Shown here piece by piece: positions 10,808 to 19,331 of a stretch of 64,000 nucleotides of DNA. Position numbers and translations under genes: made by a program. The notes under the pieces are model-generated. The model worked only from the letters and a program-made list of their open reading frames with translations. It made no database searches and had not been told where the DNA came from. Numbering within the stretch: the stretch's first letter is position 1; the number at the start of each line of letters is the position of its first letter. Origin of the DNA: an uncultured Pseudomonas sp. (GTDB lineage: Bacteria > Pseudomonadota > Gammaproteobacteria > Pseudomonadales > Pseudomonadaceae); contig NZ_CAMPHI010000029.1 in assembly GCF_946885955.1 (NCBI RefSeq), forward strand, positions 3,804 to 67,803, given 5' to 3'.

Positions 10808-11032
10808 TCAGAATACCCAGCGCTGTGCTGGAAGCGACAGGTACAGACCATGCGGGGTGTCCTGGCTGACCCGCAGCCAGTGCCCGGTATGGTCCACCAC
10901 CACGCGCTGGACCGATACCGGCTCGCGCGGTTGCCGCTGGACGTTTTCGGCGCTCAACGCCGGGGAACTGGAGGCGCTGGCGCCAATCAATACGCTGAGG
11001 GTGAGACTGAGCAGACTGGGAAGATCGTTCAT
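10808..11032 (-). CDS. Small secreted protein, unknown function
   Basis: A 74-residue protein. Residues 1-~28 resemble a Sec signal peptide, though the n-region lacks a strong positive charge and the cleavage region is Ala-Leu-Ser-Ala-Glu. The mature part is ~46 residues, ending in Trp-Val-Phe. An AGGGGGGC-type ribosome site precedes the ATG, which supports real translation. It is convergent with kinB (40-base gap) and divergent from the orphan receiver at 11421, with the palindromes at 11154-11200 between. I do not recognise the family. It may be a small periplasmic or inner-membrane-tethered protein linked to the KinB circuit by position only. Confidence 0.55.
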   Translation of the reverse strand: MNDLPSLLSLTLSVLIGASASSSPALSAENVQRQPREPVSVQRVVVDHTGHWLRVSQDTPHGLYLSLPAQRWVF

Positions 11033-11153
11033 CGAGTTGCCCCCCTACTTAAGGATCTGGAAGACAGCTTGTTTTGCAGCTCGCGTGCCAAGCTGTTTTT
11101 TCAAAAAATTGTTTATAAATCAATTGGATATTAAATAGTTTGGTGGTGGGTGA

Positions 11154-11200
11154 ATGCAAAATGCATGGCCATCTGGCGTGCGCCATTGCAATTTGCACGA
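11154..11200. promoter_or_regulatory. Second pair of TGCA-N3-TGCA palindromes
   Basis: Sites TGCAAAATGCA (11154-11164) and TGCAATTTGCACGA (11187-11200) are 33 bases apart and match the core of the algB pair. The 388-base gap (11033-11420) otherwise holds an AT-rich promoter-like zone near 11095-11140 and the tandem palindrome at 11356-11384. Confidence 0.45.
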
Positions 11201-11355
11201 AGTGGCGTCGGGCCACTGCATGACCAGCGCTCCTTGGCGATTTAGCGGGAACCCGTTTGGCAGCCGGGGGGTCGCAATTACAGGTTCAGGCAACCCGGCA
11301 GTTGCCGACCGCGGATTTCCAACCCTTTGATCATTATCTGCACGGTTCTGGGTGC

Positions 11356-11384
11356 ACGCTGCGACAGCGTCGCTGCGACAGCGT
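11356..11384. repeat. Tandem palindrome before the orphan receiver gene
   Basis: The palindrome ACGCTGCGACAGCGT is followed directly by a second 14-base copy (11371-11384). The array ends 36 bases before the ATG of the receiver gene at 11421. The position suits an operator or a stem in the mRNA leader. Confidence 0.45.
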
Positions 11385-11420
11385 CTGCGCGGGGCGAGTG
11401 CGGTCGGATGAGGCAGTTGT

Positions 11421-11831
11421 ATGGATAATCGGAACAACGGCGCGGTCTCGGGCGCCCGGCGCAGGAGCATTCTGCTGGTCGAAGACGATGATGTGCTGCG
11501 GACCCTGACCGCGGAGCTGATGACCGAAATGGATTATCAGGTGTTCGAAGTCGAGGATGCGCCCGCTGCATTGGCCATCCTGCGCAGCGCTCGTCCGCTG
11601 GACTTGTTGATGACCGATATCGGTTTGCCCGGCATGAGCGGCGATCAGTTGATGGTCATCGCCCAGCAGTTGCGCCCCGAATTGCCGGGGCTGTTCGCCA
11701 GTGGCTACGGCGATGGCTTCGAGCCGATGGTTTCGGACGCTGTCGACGCTCCGCGGGTCGCGGTCATCCAGAAGCCCTATTCGCCGGAGCTGCTCAGAAC
11801 CACGCTGCGCACGTTGTTCGAGCAACCCTAG
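11421..11831 (+). CDS. Single-domain response regulator (receiver only)
   Basis: A 136-residue CheY-like receiver with no output domain. Conserved acidic pocket residues (Val-Glu-Asp-Asp-Asp near residue 21), the phospho-acceptor in Leu-Met-Thr-Asp-Ile-Gly-Leu-Pro-Gly-Met, and the switch lysine in Gln-Lys-Pro-Tyr are all present. The Asp-Ile-Gly-Leu-Pro-Gly-Met-Ser-Gly sequence and the Pro-Tyr after Lys are typical of receivers fed by hybrid kinases. A GAGG site precedes the ATG. It lies between kinB and ampDh2, where I recall no such gene in P. aeruginosa, so it may be a lineage-specific insertion. Its partner kinase is not in the window. Confidence 0.85.
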   Translation: MDNRNNGAVSGARRRSILLVEDDDVLRTLTAELMTEMDYQVFEVEDAPAALAILRSARPLDLLMTDIGLPGMSGDQLMVIAQQLRPELPGLFASGYGDGFEPMVSDAVDAPRVAVIQKPYSPELLRTTLRTLFEQP

Positions 11832-11846
11832 CCACTCCAGGTTCCG

Positions 11847-12629
11847 TCAGGGGCTATGCGGGCTGTTCAGCACCAGCAACAGCGCCGCGGTCTGCGCATC
11901 CGCTTCGCCGTCGTAACGTGCCGGGCGGTATTTCATCTGGAACGCCGCGAGCACATTGCGCGTCGCCTGGTCCCATTCGCCGTGCTCCGGTACCTGATAA
12001 CCCTGGCGCGCCAACTGTGCCTGAAACCAGGCCGCGGTCGGCAGGCTTTTGGCGAACAGCGCCTGCTCTCGCGCCACCGCCTGGCCGTCCGGCCAGGGCA
12101 CCAGGCCGGCGTCGGCCAGGCGCTTCCAGGGGAACAGCGGGCCTGGATCGACCTTGCGCTGGGGGGCGATGTCGCTGTGGGCGAGGATGCTGCCGAGCGG
12201 CAGATCGTGGCGCCGCACGATGTCCTTCAGGAGTACGATCAGCGCATCGATTTGCGCCGGCGAGTAGGGCTGCCAGTAACGGCCGTCGGGGCGGTCGTAA
12301 AAACCCTGATTGACCAGCTCGATGCCAATCGAGGTGCTGTTCAGCCAGGTACGCCCCTGCCACTGACTATCGCCCGCATGCCAGGCGCGGCGGTCTTCAT
12401 CGACCAGGCGATAGATGGTCGCCGGCGCTTCGCCGATCAGGTAATGGCTGCTTACCTCGCCCTCGGTCAGCAACTGCAGCGAGTGCGCGAAGTCGGTGGA
12501 GGTGTAGTGCAGGATGATGTATTGAACCCGGCTGTTCTGGCCGACCGCGTTATAGCGGGTATCGATCCGGGGGCCGCTGGCGCAGCCCGCGAGCAGGGTT
12601 CCGAGTAAAGCGAGACAAACCAATTTCAT
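11847..12629 (-). CDS. ampDh2: N-acetylmuramoyl-L-alanine amidase AmpDh2 (lipoprotein)
   Basis: A 260-residue lipoprotein with lipobox Leu-Leu-Ala-Gly-Cys (Cys16) and an Amidase_2 domain. It has the zinc-site blocks Leu-His-Tyr-Thr and His-Ser-Asp-Ile-Ala-Pro-Gln-Arg-Lys-Xaa-Asp-Pro-Gly-Pro. A C-terminal peptidoglycan-binding-like segment (residues ~190-255) contains Phe-Gln-Met-Lys-Tyr-Arg-Pro. It cleaves the amide between muramic acid and the stem peptide of murein or its fragments in the periplasm and takes part in cell-wall recycling and AmpC regulation. Its order next to algB-kinB matches P. aeruginosa PA5485. Its ATG overlaps the stop of the upstream MarC gene (ATGA). Confidence 0.92.
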   Translation of the reverse strand: MKLVCLALLGTLLAGCASGPRIDTRYNAVGQNSRVQYIILHYTSTDFAHSLQLLTEGEVSSHYLIGEAPATIYRLVDEDRRAWHAGDSQWQGRTWLNSTSIGIELVNQGFYDRPDGRYWQPYSPAQIDALIVLLKDIVRRHDLPLGSILAHSDIAPQRKVDPGPLFPWKRLADAGLVPWPDGQAVAREQALFAKSLPTAAWFQAQLARQGYQVPEHGEWDQATRNVLAAFQMKYRPARYDGEADAQTAALLLVLNSPHSP

Positions 12630-13219
12630 GGGCGAATATGCAACACACTTTGTAGGTTATCCAGCAGCATGTCGACGCTGAGCATGATCAACAGCATGCC
12701 CATCAGTCGTTCCACTGCGGTCAGCCCGCGAGGGCCGAGGAAACGCTGCAGGAACGAGGCCTGCAGCAGAATAAATGCGGTCGCCGCCCAGGCGATGAGC
12801 AAGGCCGCGTAGAGTTCCCAGAGCGCACCCTGATGGGTATTGCGCAAGGTCATCAGCACCGCCAGGGCCGAGGGTCCGGCGACTGCCGGGGTTGCCAAGG
12901 GTACCAGCATCGGCTCGCCATCCGGCACATCGCCGAGCACGCCCTGCGGGCTGGGAAAGATCAGGCGCATGGCAATCACGAACAGGATGATACCGCCTGC
13001 GATCGCAGTGGCCTCGCGCGACAGGCCCAGGGCGCTGAGCATTTTGTCGCCAAACGTGAGGAACAACAGCAGCAATGCCAGGGCGAACAACAATTCGCGG
13101 GCCGCCACCCAGAGGCGGCGCTCGGCCGAGACGTTTTTCAGTGCGGCGATATAAATTGCGATATTGCCGAACGGATCGGTGACCAGAAAGATCAAAATGG
13201 CGGTACCGAAAATATCCAT
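12626..13219 (-). CDS. MarC/YhgN-family integral membrane protein
   Basis: A 197-residue protein with six hydrophobic helices and the MarC opening (Leu-Val-Thr-Asp-Pro-Phe-Gly-Asn) and central blocks (Pro-Leu-Ala-Thr-Pro-Ala-Val-Ala-Gly-Pro). The family was once linked to multiple antibiotic resistance and to neutral amino-acid transport (NAAT); the physiological substrate remains unsettled. It is the first gene of a two-gene unit with ampDh2, with which it overlaps by four bases. That coupling may mean a role in handling cell-wall-derived amino acids, but this is inference. Confidence 0.85.
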   Translation of the reverse strand: MDIFGTAILIFLVTDPFGNIAIYIAALKNVSAERRLWVAARELLFALALLLLFLTFGDKMLSALGLSREATAIAGGIILFVIAMRLIFPSPQGVLGDVPDGEPMLVPLATPAVAGPSALAVLMTLRNTHQGALWELYAALLIAWAATAFILLQASFLQRFLGPRGLTAVERLMGMLLIMLSVDMLLDNLQSVLHIRP

Positions 13220-13333
13220 GCGCGAGTCCTCTATCTCTAGGCGTTGTCAGAAGCCTAGCAGGCGGCAGCAGACTGCCTTCTAGCCGGTTGATCGGCAACG
13301 CTGGTCCGCTGCCTGGGCAGAGAGCCTGAGGCC

Positions 13334-13370
13334 TTGCTAAACTATGCTTGTACAATATTTATTTATTGTA
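13334..13370 (+). promoter_or_regulatory. AT-rich promoter/operator region of the photolyase gene
   Basis: This AT-rich patch sits 33-69 bases before the ATG. It contains a -10-like TACAAT (13351-13356) without a good -35, a direct repeat TTGTA (13348 and 13366, 18 bases apart) and the inverted pair ACAATA…TATTGT (13353-13370). A weak -35 plus paired TTGTA sites would suit an activator- or light-responsive promoter; no regulator is assigned. Confidence 0.35.
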
Positions 13371-13402
13371 GAGTTCATGTTAAATATTTTGGAGCCGATG
13401 CC

Positions 13403-14815
13403 ATGCGCTCTTTGCTCTGGTTCAAACAGGACTTACGCTTGCACGATCATCCTGCGCTGCAGGCGGCGCTTACCAGCTCCTGCCTGCTGCCGGTGTTCGT
13501 GCTCGACCCCGGGTTGTTGCAGGTGAGCGAGTTCGGTAGCCGTCGGCTCGGCGTGCACCGTGCGCGTTTCCTGCTGGAGAGCCTGGCTTCGTTGGACAGT
13601 GCGCTGCGTCAGCGTGGCTCGCAGCTGCTGGTATTGCCCGGCGCGGCGGAGCAGGTTATCGAGCAACTGGTCGAGCGCTTCGCCCTGAACCGGGTGTTGA
13701 CCCTGGAGGAAATCGCCCCGGAGGAGCGCGCCCAAGTGGCGCGGGTGCGGCGACGGCTCGGCGGCATCGCCCTGGAGCAATACCCTGGCAACAGCCTGTT
13801 GCGAGTCGACGAGCTGCCATGTCCGGTGCAGCGCCTACCCAAGGTATTCAGCCAGTTCCGACAACAGGTCGAGGCCCGTCTGCCGGTGTTTCAGCCATCC
13901 CCGGCGCCGCGGCAGCTACCGCTGTTACCGGAAGGCGCCGAAGCGGCCATGCAGCCGTTGCCGAGCCTGTCCCAACTGGGCCTCGGCGAGCCGGGCAGCG
14001 TGCCGGCCAGTGCCTTTCCGTTTTCCGGTGGGGAAACGGCGGCGCTGTCGCGCTTGCGTGATTATCTGTGGGCGAATCAGGGCGTACGTACCTATCAACA
14101 GACCCGCAATGGCCTGATCGGCAGCGAGTATTCGTCGAAACTGTCACCGTGGCTGGCCAACGGCAGCCTGTCCGCGCGTCAGGTGGTGGCCGAGTTGCGC
14201 CGTCACGAAGCGCAGTTCGGGCGCAACGACTCGACGCATGAATTCTGGCAGGCGCTGCTGCGTCGCGATTTCTTCCGCTGGACCCTGGTGCGTCATGGCA
14301 GCGCGTTGTTCAAGGCCGACGGCTTGAGCGGTAGTTGGGACAGTGCGCAGCAGGTCGATCAGCGTTTCAGCGATTGGTGCCAGGGTACGACCGGCATGCC
14401 GCTGGTCGATGCCAATATGCGCGAGCTGGCGGCGACCGGGTTTGTTTCCGCGCGCGGCCGACGCATCGTGGCCAGCTACCTGATTCATGATCTACAGCAG
14501 GATTGGCGCCATGGCGCGGCCTGGTTCGAGGAGCACCTGCTGGATTACGAGCCGGCCAGCAACTGGGGCAACTGGGCTTATATGGCGGGTATCAAGCGCG
14601 ATTCCAAACAGGCGCTCAATTCCCTGCATCAGGCCCGCAAATACGATCCGGATGCGGCCTACGTCAGCCTCTGGCTACCGGAGCTGCGCGGCATCGCCGA
14701 GCATCTGCGGCATACGCCGTTTCTCCTCGCGGGCACCGATCTGCAAGGTATCGGCTATCCGCAGTTGGGTGAGATTCCGGATAGCTGGAAGCCCTATCTG
14801 CCGCATGCGGCTTAG
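13403..14815 (+). CDS. DASH-family cryptochrome / photolyase
   Basis: A 470-residue flavoprotein. The N-terminal antenna-type alpha/beta domain starts Leu-Leu-Trp-Phe-Lys-Gln-Asp-Leu-Arg-Leu-His-Asp-His. The FAD domain carries Thr-Arg-Asn-Gly-Leu-Ile-Gly-Ser-Glu-Tyr-Ser-Ser-Lys-Leu-Ser-Pro-Trp, the Asn-Asp-Ser-Thr-His-Glu-Phe-Trp-Gln-Ala-Leu-Leu-Arg-Arg-Asp-Phe-Phe-Arg-Trp block, and Asp-Tyr-Glu-Pro-Ala-Ser-Asn-Trp-Gly-Asn-Trp. These mark the CRY-DASH branch rather than class I CPD photolyase. DASH proteins repair cyclobutane dimers, mainly in single-stranded DNA, and may have photoreceptor roles. A GGAG site sits 8-9 bases upstream of the ATG. It converges on dgcH with an 8-base gap. Confidence 0.9.
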   Translation: MRSLLWFKQDLRLHDHPALQAALTSSCLLPVFVLDPGLLQVSEFGSRRLGVHRARFLLESLASLDSALRQRGSQLLVLPGAAEQVIEQLVERFALNRVLTLEEIAPEERAQVARVRRRLGGIALEQYPGNSLLRVDELPCPVQRLPKVFSQFRQQVEARLPVFQPSPAPRQLPLLPEGAEAAMQPLPSLSQLGLGEPGSVPASAFPFSGGETAALSRLRDYLWANQGVRTYQQTRNGLIGSEYSSKLSPWLANGSLSARQVVAELRRHEAQFGRNDSTHEFWQALLRRDFFRWTLVRHGSALFKADGLSGSWDSAQQVDQRFSDWCQGTTGMPLVDANMRELAATGFVSARGRRIVASYLIHDLQQDWRHGAAWFEEHLLDYEPASNWGNWAYMAGIKRDSKQALNSLHQARKYDPDAAYVSLWLPELRGIAEHLRHTPFLLAGTDLQGIGYPQLGEIPDSWKPYLPHAA

Positions 14816-14823
14816 CTGACGGG

Positions 14824-16671
14824 TCAGCCGCACTCGATACGATTGCGCCCGGCGTTTTTCGCGCGATACAGGGCCTTGTCGGCGCGTTCGAACACCTGGT
14901 CGCCGAGTTCGCCTTCGGCGAAACCGCTGACCCCCGCCGACAGGGTGATGGTCACCGGCTCGCCTTTGAAGTGGAACGGGCAGGCTTCAATGCCCGCACG
15001 CAGCGTTTCCAGCAGGTTCTGGGCGCCTTCGAGCGGGGTATTGGGAACCAGCAGGACGAACTCCTCGCCGCCGAAACGGGCGATGAAATCGGTCTTGCGC
15101 AGGCGTTTCTGCAGCTCATGGGCGATGATTTTCAGCACCTTGTCGCCCGCCAGGTGCCCGTAGTTGTCGTTGATCCGTTTGAAATTATCGATGTCCACCA
15201 CGGCCAGCATCAGCTGTCCGCCGTAGCGCTGCCAGCGCGCCAGCTCCAGCTCCAGGCGCTCGTTCCAGCCGGCGCGGTTGGGCAGCCCGGTGAGCGTGTC
15301 GAGCAGGGATTTCTGCCGCTGCTCTTCCAGGTGATCGCGAAAACCCTTGGCTTCCTGCTCCATGCTCGAGACGCGCTCGACCAGGGTTTTCAGGCGCTCG
15401 GCGCTTTGCCGGTCGTGTTCGTCGCGTTGCTGTTGATACTGCTCCATGGTGCCGAGCAGGCCGTTCAGACGGTTTTCCACCAGGCCCTTGAGACTGTCCA
15501 GATCGGTGGCCTGCTGCACGCTGCTGCTGAGCCCGTCGACCTGCTGGCGCAGGTCCTGATCCAGTTCACGGGCCGCATTTATCGAGTCGACATAGCCTTC
15601 ATGGGCGTCTTGCAGGTTGTTCTGGAAACTCGACAGGCGCTCATTGAGCTGCTTGAGGTAGCCCTCGAATTCGCGCTGGCCGACATCGGCGATCGACAGC
15701 ATCAGCACCGACAGGTCATCGAGCACCGAAACCAGCTCGTACAGATTCAGGCCCCCTTCGATGCGCAGCCGCAGTTGCTCGGCCTGTTCCTGATGGCGCG
15801 CGGGTACCGGCAATTCCTCGAGCAGGCCGAGCAGGCTGTTTTCGACATGGTTGGCGATGGCGCTGTAACCGGGCTCGGGTGGCGTAGGCAGGGCATAGTC
15901 GGAATCGGCCGCCGTTATGGTTGGCAGCGGCGCATCGGTGGCTTCTTCTCGTGCGGGTTCTTCTGCGGGCGGCGGTGAAATCGGCGTGGCCGGCTGTTGC
16001 GCGGTCTGCGGGGGCGGCGCATCGAGTTGTGGCGCTCGCTCGGTGATCTGCACGGCCGATTCGGCCTGGGGCTCGCTGCTTGCCGCCGGTGCCGCCGGTG
16101 CGATCGGCTCGGTCGGCGGCGTGGCGGGTTCGGTGTCGGGCGCGGCGGCGTCGCGGCCGGCGAACAGCCGCTGCAGCAGCCCCGGCCGCTCACGCCGGGT
16201 CTCGCCCAGGCTGGCCATGGCGTTCTGCTGCAAGTGGCTCAATTCGGCGAGCAGTGCTGGCAGTTCACTCAGCTGGCCGGCGCGCTCGGCGAGCCGTTTG
16301 GCATAGCTTTTCAGCGGCTTGCGTACTTCGCTGGGCAGTTCCAGCTTGAGCAGTTCGCCCGCCAGCGAAGCGAGGGCGGCGGAAGCTTGCTCGACACGGC
16401 GCTGGCGCTGCAGCTCGGAGTCCAGTACGGATTTCTCCAGTCGCGGAATCAGCGAGGCGAGCCCCGCGTCGATGTCCTCGCGGCGCAGCACGTCGCGCAG
16501 GTCCTGCATGCACTTGTCGACCGCTTTGTCAGCGCCCTCGGCCGCCAGGCTGCTGCGCACCAGGCCGCGGCGCAGCAGATCGAGGCGCGCGTCCCAGCGC
16601 TGCTCGAGTTTTTCCTGTTGTTCGAGGCTGGCCAGGTATTTGTCTTTCCAGCGTTGCTCGGCGTCGTTCAT
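14824..16671 (-). CDS. dgcH: Diguanylate cyclase, DgcH-like
   Basis: A 615-residue soluble protein. There is an N-terminal coiled-coil/helical region (~1-150), a Pro/Ala/Glu-rich linker (~165-260), a second helical and coiled-coil region (~270-440) and a C-terminal GGDEF domain. The active site is Gly-Gly-Glu-Glu-Phe at 534-538, so the enzyme should make c-di-GMP. An inhibitory I-site Arg-Lys-Thr-Asp lies at 525-528, predicting product feedback. No membrane helix is seen. Position and architecture match P. aeruginosa PA5487 (DgcH), a constitutively active cyclase that supports biofilm formation. It directly follows the EEP-family gene, whose stop abuts this ATG. Confidence 0.88.
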   Translation of the reverse strand: MNDAEQRWKDKYLASLEQQEKLEQRWDARLDLLRRGLVRSSLAAEGADKAVDKCMQDLRDVLRREDIDAGLASLIPRLEKSVLDSELQRQRRVEQASAALASLAGELLKLELPSEVRKPLKSYAKRLAERAGQLSELPALLAELSHLQQNAMASLGETRRERPGLLQRLFAGRDAAAPDTEPATPPTEPIAPAAPAASSEPQAESAVQITERAPQLDAPPPQTAQQPATPISPPPAEEPAREEATDAPLPTITAADSDYALPTPPEPGYSAIANHVENSLLGLLEELPVPARHQEQAEQLRLRIEGGLNLYELVSVLDDLSVLMLSIADVGQREFEGYLKQLNERLSSFQNNLQDAHEGYVDSINAARELDQDLRQQVDGLSSSVQQATDLDSLKGLVENRLNGLLGTMEQYQQQRDEHDRQSAERLKTLVERVSSMEQEAKGFRDHLEEQRQKSLLDTLTGLPNRAGWNERLELELARWQRYGGQLMLAVVDIDNFKRINDNYGHLAGDKVLKIIAHELQKRLRKTDFIARFGGEEFVLLVPNTPLEGAQNLLETLRAGIEACPFHFKGEPVTITLSAGVSGFAEGELGDQVFERADKALYRAKNAGRNRIECG

Positions 16672-17550
16672 CTAGCGCTTCCGCGTGGGGGGCGTATTGA
16701 GCATAGGTGTCAGCGGGCTGCCCTGGGCGTGGGGCAGGCGGATTTCCATCGCCACCGGCAGGTGATCGGATATCGGCTGGGACAAGACCTCGACCTTTTC
16801 CAGCTCCAGGCTGGGGCTCAGCAAAATATGATCGAGGCAGCGCGATGGGCGCCAGCTGGGGAAGGTCGCTTCGATCTGTGGCGCGAGCAGACCCAGGTCG
16901 CGCAGGGGTGAGTGGATCAGCAGATCGCTGGCATGGGTGTTCATGTCGCCCATCAGAATCTGGTGCCGGTAGCCGCCGATCAGTTCGTGGATATAGGCCA
17001 GCTGGCGGGTACGGGTACGGGCGCCGAGGGACAGGTGCATCATCACCACGGCAATCGCCTCCGCGCCTTCGCCGAGGCGCAGCAGAATCGCGCCGCGTCC
17101 GGGCGGGCCGGGCAGTGGATGGTCTTCCAGCAGGGTCGGGCGAAAGCGGCTGAGCACGCCATTGCTGTGCTGGGCCAGGCGCCCGAGGTTGCGGTTGAGT
17201 TGCTGGTACCAGAAGGGGAAGTTGGCGAGGTGAGCGAGGTGTTCCACCTGGTTGATGTAGCCGGAACGCATGCTACCGCCGTCGACTTCCTGCAGTGCCA
17301 CCAGGTCGTAATCGCCGAGCATGTTGCCGATGCGCTGCAGATTGTTGGCGCGTCCCGCGTGCGGCAGCAGGTGCTGCCAGCTGCGGGTCAGGTAGTGGTG
17401 ATAGCGCTGGGTGGTGATGCCCACCTGGATGTTGAAGCTGAGTAGCCGCAAACGCGTGGCGGCGGGCCAGTCGGGCGTAGCCGAGCAATGCGGGTTGACC
17501 TGTGGATCGCACAGGCCGATCCCGCGGTTGGGTTGCCAGCGACGCAGCAT
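16672..17550 (-). CDS. Endonuclease/exonuclease/phosphatase (EEP) family protein
   Basis: A 292-residue DNase I-like fold protein. Diagnostic blocks are Ser-Phe-Asn-Ile-Gln-Val-Gly (strand 1), Ala-Leu-Gln-Glu-Val-Asp (metal-binding Glu), Met-Gly-Asp-Met-Asn-Thr-His and the C-terminal Ser-Asp-His-Leu-Pro-Val catalytic pair. Substrates in this superfamily range from DNA to phosphoinositides and sphingolipids, so none is assigned. There is no signal peptide. The gene immediately precedes dgcH without a gap, and dsbA is 19 bases upstream. The same order occurs in P. aeruginosa (PA5488). Confidence 0.85.
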   Translation of the reverse strand: MLRRWQPNRGIGLCDPQVNPHCSATPDWPAATRLRLLSFNIQVGITTQRYHHYLTRSWQHLLPHAGRANNLQRIGNMLGDYDLVALQEVDGGSMRSGYINQVEHLAHLANFPFWYQQLNRNLGRLAQHSNGVLSRFRPTLLEDHPLPGPPGRGAILLRLGEGAEAIAVVMMHLSLGARTRTRQLAYIHELIGGYRHQILMGDMNTHASDLLIHSPLRDLGLLAPQIEATFPSWRPSRCLDHILLSPSLELEKVEVLSQPISDHLPVAMEIRLPHAQGSPLTPMLNTPPTRKR

Positions 17551-17569
17551 GCCCGATGCTCGCGGTGCG

Positions 17570-18199
17570 TTATTGAGCCGCGCGTTCTTTTTCGATCAGG
17601 TAGTTGGCCACTTCCAGGGTTTTCTGCGGGCCGCCCGAAGAGCTGATATCGAAACGATACTTGCCGTTGACGATCATCGTCGGTACGCCGCTGATCTGAT
17701 AGGCCATGGCCAGCTTCTTGGCTTTTTCCATCTGGCTCTTCACGCCAAACGAATTGAAGGTCTTGAGGAAGGTTTCCCGGTCGATGCCCTTGGTGGCGAA
17801 GAAGTCGGCCATTTCTTCCGGGGTGCTCAGCTTCTTGTGTTGCTGGTGAATGGCGTCGAATACATCGCTGTGTACCCGTTGCTCGGCATCCAGGGCCTGG
17901 AGGGTGAAGTACATCTGCCCGTGGATATTCCAGGCGCCGCCGAACATCGCCGGGATGCGGGTGAAATGCACGTCATCCGGCAATTGCTTGATCCATGGAT
18001 TGATAGTGGGTTCGAAGCGGTAGCAGTGCCCGCAGCCGAACCAGAACAGCTCGACGACTTCTATTTTGCCGGGCTGGGACACCGGAACCGGGGTGCTCAA
18101 TTCTACGTATTGTTTACCGGCTTCGATCGGCTCGGCTTGCACCGCCATGCCGAACAGGCTGGAGGCGACGAGCGTGGCACTGAGGATCAGGTTGCGCAT
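17570..18199 (-). CDS. dsbA: Thiol:disulfide interchange protein DsbA
   Basis: A 209-residue periplasmic thioredoxin-fold oxidase. The signal peptide spans residues 1-~22 (…Ala-Val-Gln-Ala). The redox motif Cys56-Gly-His-Cys59 follows Phe-Trp-Phe-Gly, and the cis-proline loop is Ser-Gly-Val-Pro-Thr-Met. It introduces disulfides into exported proteins and is reoxidised by DsbB. Type IV pili, secreted enzymes and c-type cytochrome biogenesis depend on such proteins in pseudomonads, which fits the neighbouring cytochrome c genes. A Rho-independent terminator upstream (18294-18321) separates it from the cytochrome operon. Confidence 0.94.
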   Translation of the reverse strand: MRNLILSATLVASSLFGMAVQAEPIEAGKQYVELSTPVPVSQPGKIEVVELFWFGCGHCYRFEPTINPWIKQLPDDVHFTRIPAMFGGAWNIHGQMYFTLQALDAEQRVHSDVFDAIHQQHKKLSTPEEMADFFATKGIDRETFLKTFNSFGVKSQMEKAKKLAMAYQISGVPTMIVNGKYRFDISSSGGPQKTLEVANYLIEKERAAQ

Positions 18200-18293
18200 G
18201 GGTTACTCCTAAACAATTTAGCGGTGCCCTGGGTTGCCCCGGCTATAGGTTACTAGGGGCATAATGCCGGCCATTGTAGCCGTGTGACAAATG

Positions 18294-18321
18294 AAAAAGG
18301 GTGGCCTTGGCCACCCTTTTT
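18294..18321 (-). terminator. Intrinsic terminator of the cytochrome c5-c4 operon
   Basis: AAAAAGGGTGGCC-TT-GGCCACCCTTTTT is a near-perfect hairpin flanked by A and T runs, so it could work on both strands. It lies 40 bases past the cytochrome c4 stop and before the dsbA start, isolating the two units. Confidence 0.9.
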
Positions 18322-18360
18322 CCGCTCTTTTGCTTCACCTCGTTACAGGCGACAGGGCAA

Positions 18361-18993
18361 TCAATGCAGGCCCTGAATGAAGCTGGAGATCGCGGCGATG
18401 TCCTTGTTGCTGAGCTTGGCGGCGATCGAACGCATGATCATCGCGTCGCCGTCGTTGGTGCGCTCGCCTTCGCGGAACGCGGTCAGCTGCTTGGCCACGT
18501 AAGCGGCATGCTGGCCGCCGAGCTGGGGGAAGCCCGCCGTATCGACGCCAGCACCGTTCGGTGCATGGCAGCCGGTGCAGGCCGGCATGCCTTCTTCCAG
18601 CTTGCCGCCGCGGAACAGTGCCGCACCGCGATCGACCAGCAATGGATCGGCGGCGCCGACACTCATCTTCTTGCTGGAGAAATAGGCGGCGAGGTCGGCC
18701 AGATCCTGGTCGGACAGGTTGTCCAACAGGCCGGTCATTTCCACGACCTTGCGGCCGACGCCCGGCTCGCTGGCCGGGTTATTGCCAGCTTTGATGTCGT
18801 GCAACTGCTTGAGTAGGTAACGCTCGCCTTGGCCGGCCAGTTTCGGGAAGTTAGGTGCTGCGCTGTTGCCATCGGCACCATGGCAGGCGCCACATACGGC
18901 AGCCTTGGTCGCACCTGCGGCCGCATCGCCGGCGGCGTGTGCGAAACCGGTGATGCCCAGGGTCAACAGCAGACTCACGAGTACTTTGTTCAT
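18361..18993 (-). CDS. cc4: Cytochrome c4 (dihaem)
   Basis: A 210-residue periplasmic dihaem protein. The signal peptide (1-~20) precedes two c-type haem motifs, Cys34-Gly-Ala-Cys-His38 and Cys139-Thr-Gly-Cys-His143, each in one half of an internally duplicated chain. The Leu-Ala-Gly-Gln and Leu-Gly-Gly-Gln segments are typical of c4. It carries electrons from the bc1 complex to terminal oxidases such as cbb3. The gene lies 47 bases downstream of a cytochrome c5 gene and the pair ends at a strong terminator. The arrangement matches PA5490-PA5491. Confidence 0.94.
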   Translation of the reverse strand: MNKVLVSLLLTLGITGFAHAAGDAAAGATKAAVCGACHGADGNSAAPNFPKLAGQGERYLLKQLHDIKAGNNPASEPGVGRKVVEMTGLLDNLSDQDLADLAAYFSSKKMSVGAADPLLVDRGAALFRGGKLEEGMPACTGCHAPNGAGVDTAGFPQLGGQHAAYVAKQLTAFREGERTNDGDAMIMRSIAAKLSNKDIAAISSFIQGLH

Positions 18994-19040
18994 CAGCTAA
19001 TCCAATTACGGCTAAGGGGGAAAGAGTTGTGAGGCCGGGC

Positions 19041-19331
19041 TTACTGGCTCATCAGGCTAATGATGGCTTGGTAATCCTCGGCCGTGCAATCAGGGCACAA
19101 GCCGCCTGGCGGCATGGCACCCAAACCATTGGTGACGCTCTGGACCAACGTATCCATGCCTTTGGCCACCCGAGGTGCCCAGGCAGCCTGGTCGCCTCTT
19201 TTCGGTGCCATCGGCAACTGCCCGTTATGGCAAGCCCCACAGGCACGGGCGAATACAGCTTCCGCATCTTGGACGGCCTGGGTATTGAAAGACACCATCA
19301 ATACGCTAGCGGCGAATAGTATTTTTTTCAT
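19041..19331 (-). CDS. Cytochrome c5
   Basis: A 96-residue monohaem cytochrome with signal peptide (1-~19) and haem motif Cys31-Gly-Ala-Cys-His35. The C-terminal Cys-Pro-Asp-Cys pair, usually disulfide-linked in c5, is present. Like c4, it shuttles electrons to cytochrome oxidases in the periplasm. It heads a two-gene operon with cc4. The promoter must lie in the 19332-19699 gap shared with divergent engB. Confidence 0.9.
   Translation of the reverse strand: MKKILFAASVLMVSFNTQAVQDAEAVFARACGACHNGQLPMAPKRGDQAAWAPRVAKGMDTLVQSVTNGLGAMPPGGLCPDCTAEDYQAIISLMSQ

Noticed and set aside
11171..11197. A possible sigma-54 promoter (TGGCGTG…TTGCA)
   Set aside because: GG and GC are 11 bases apart rather than 10. 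The sequence is better explained by the TGCA palindrome.
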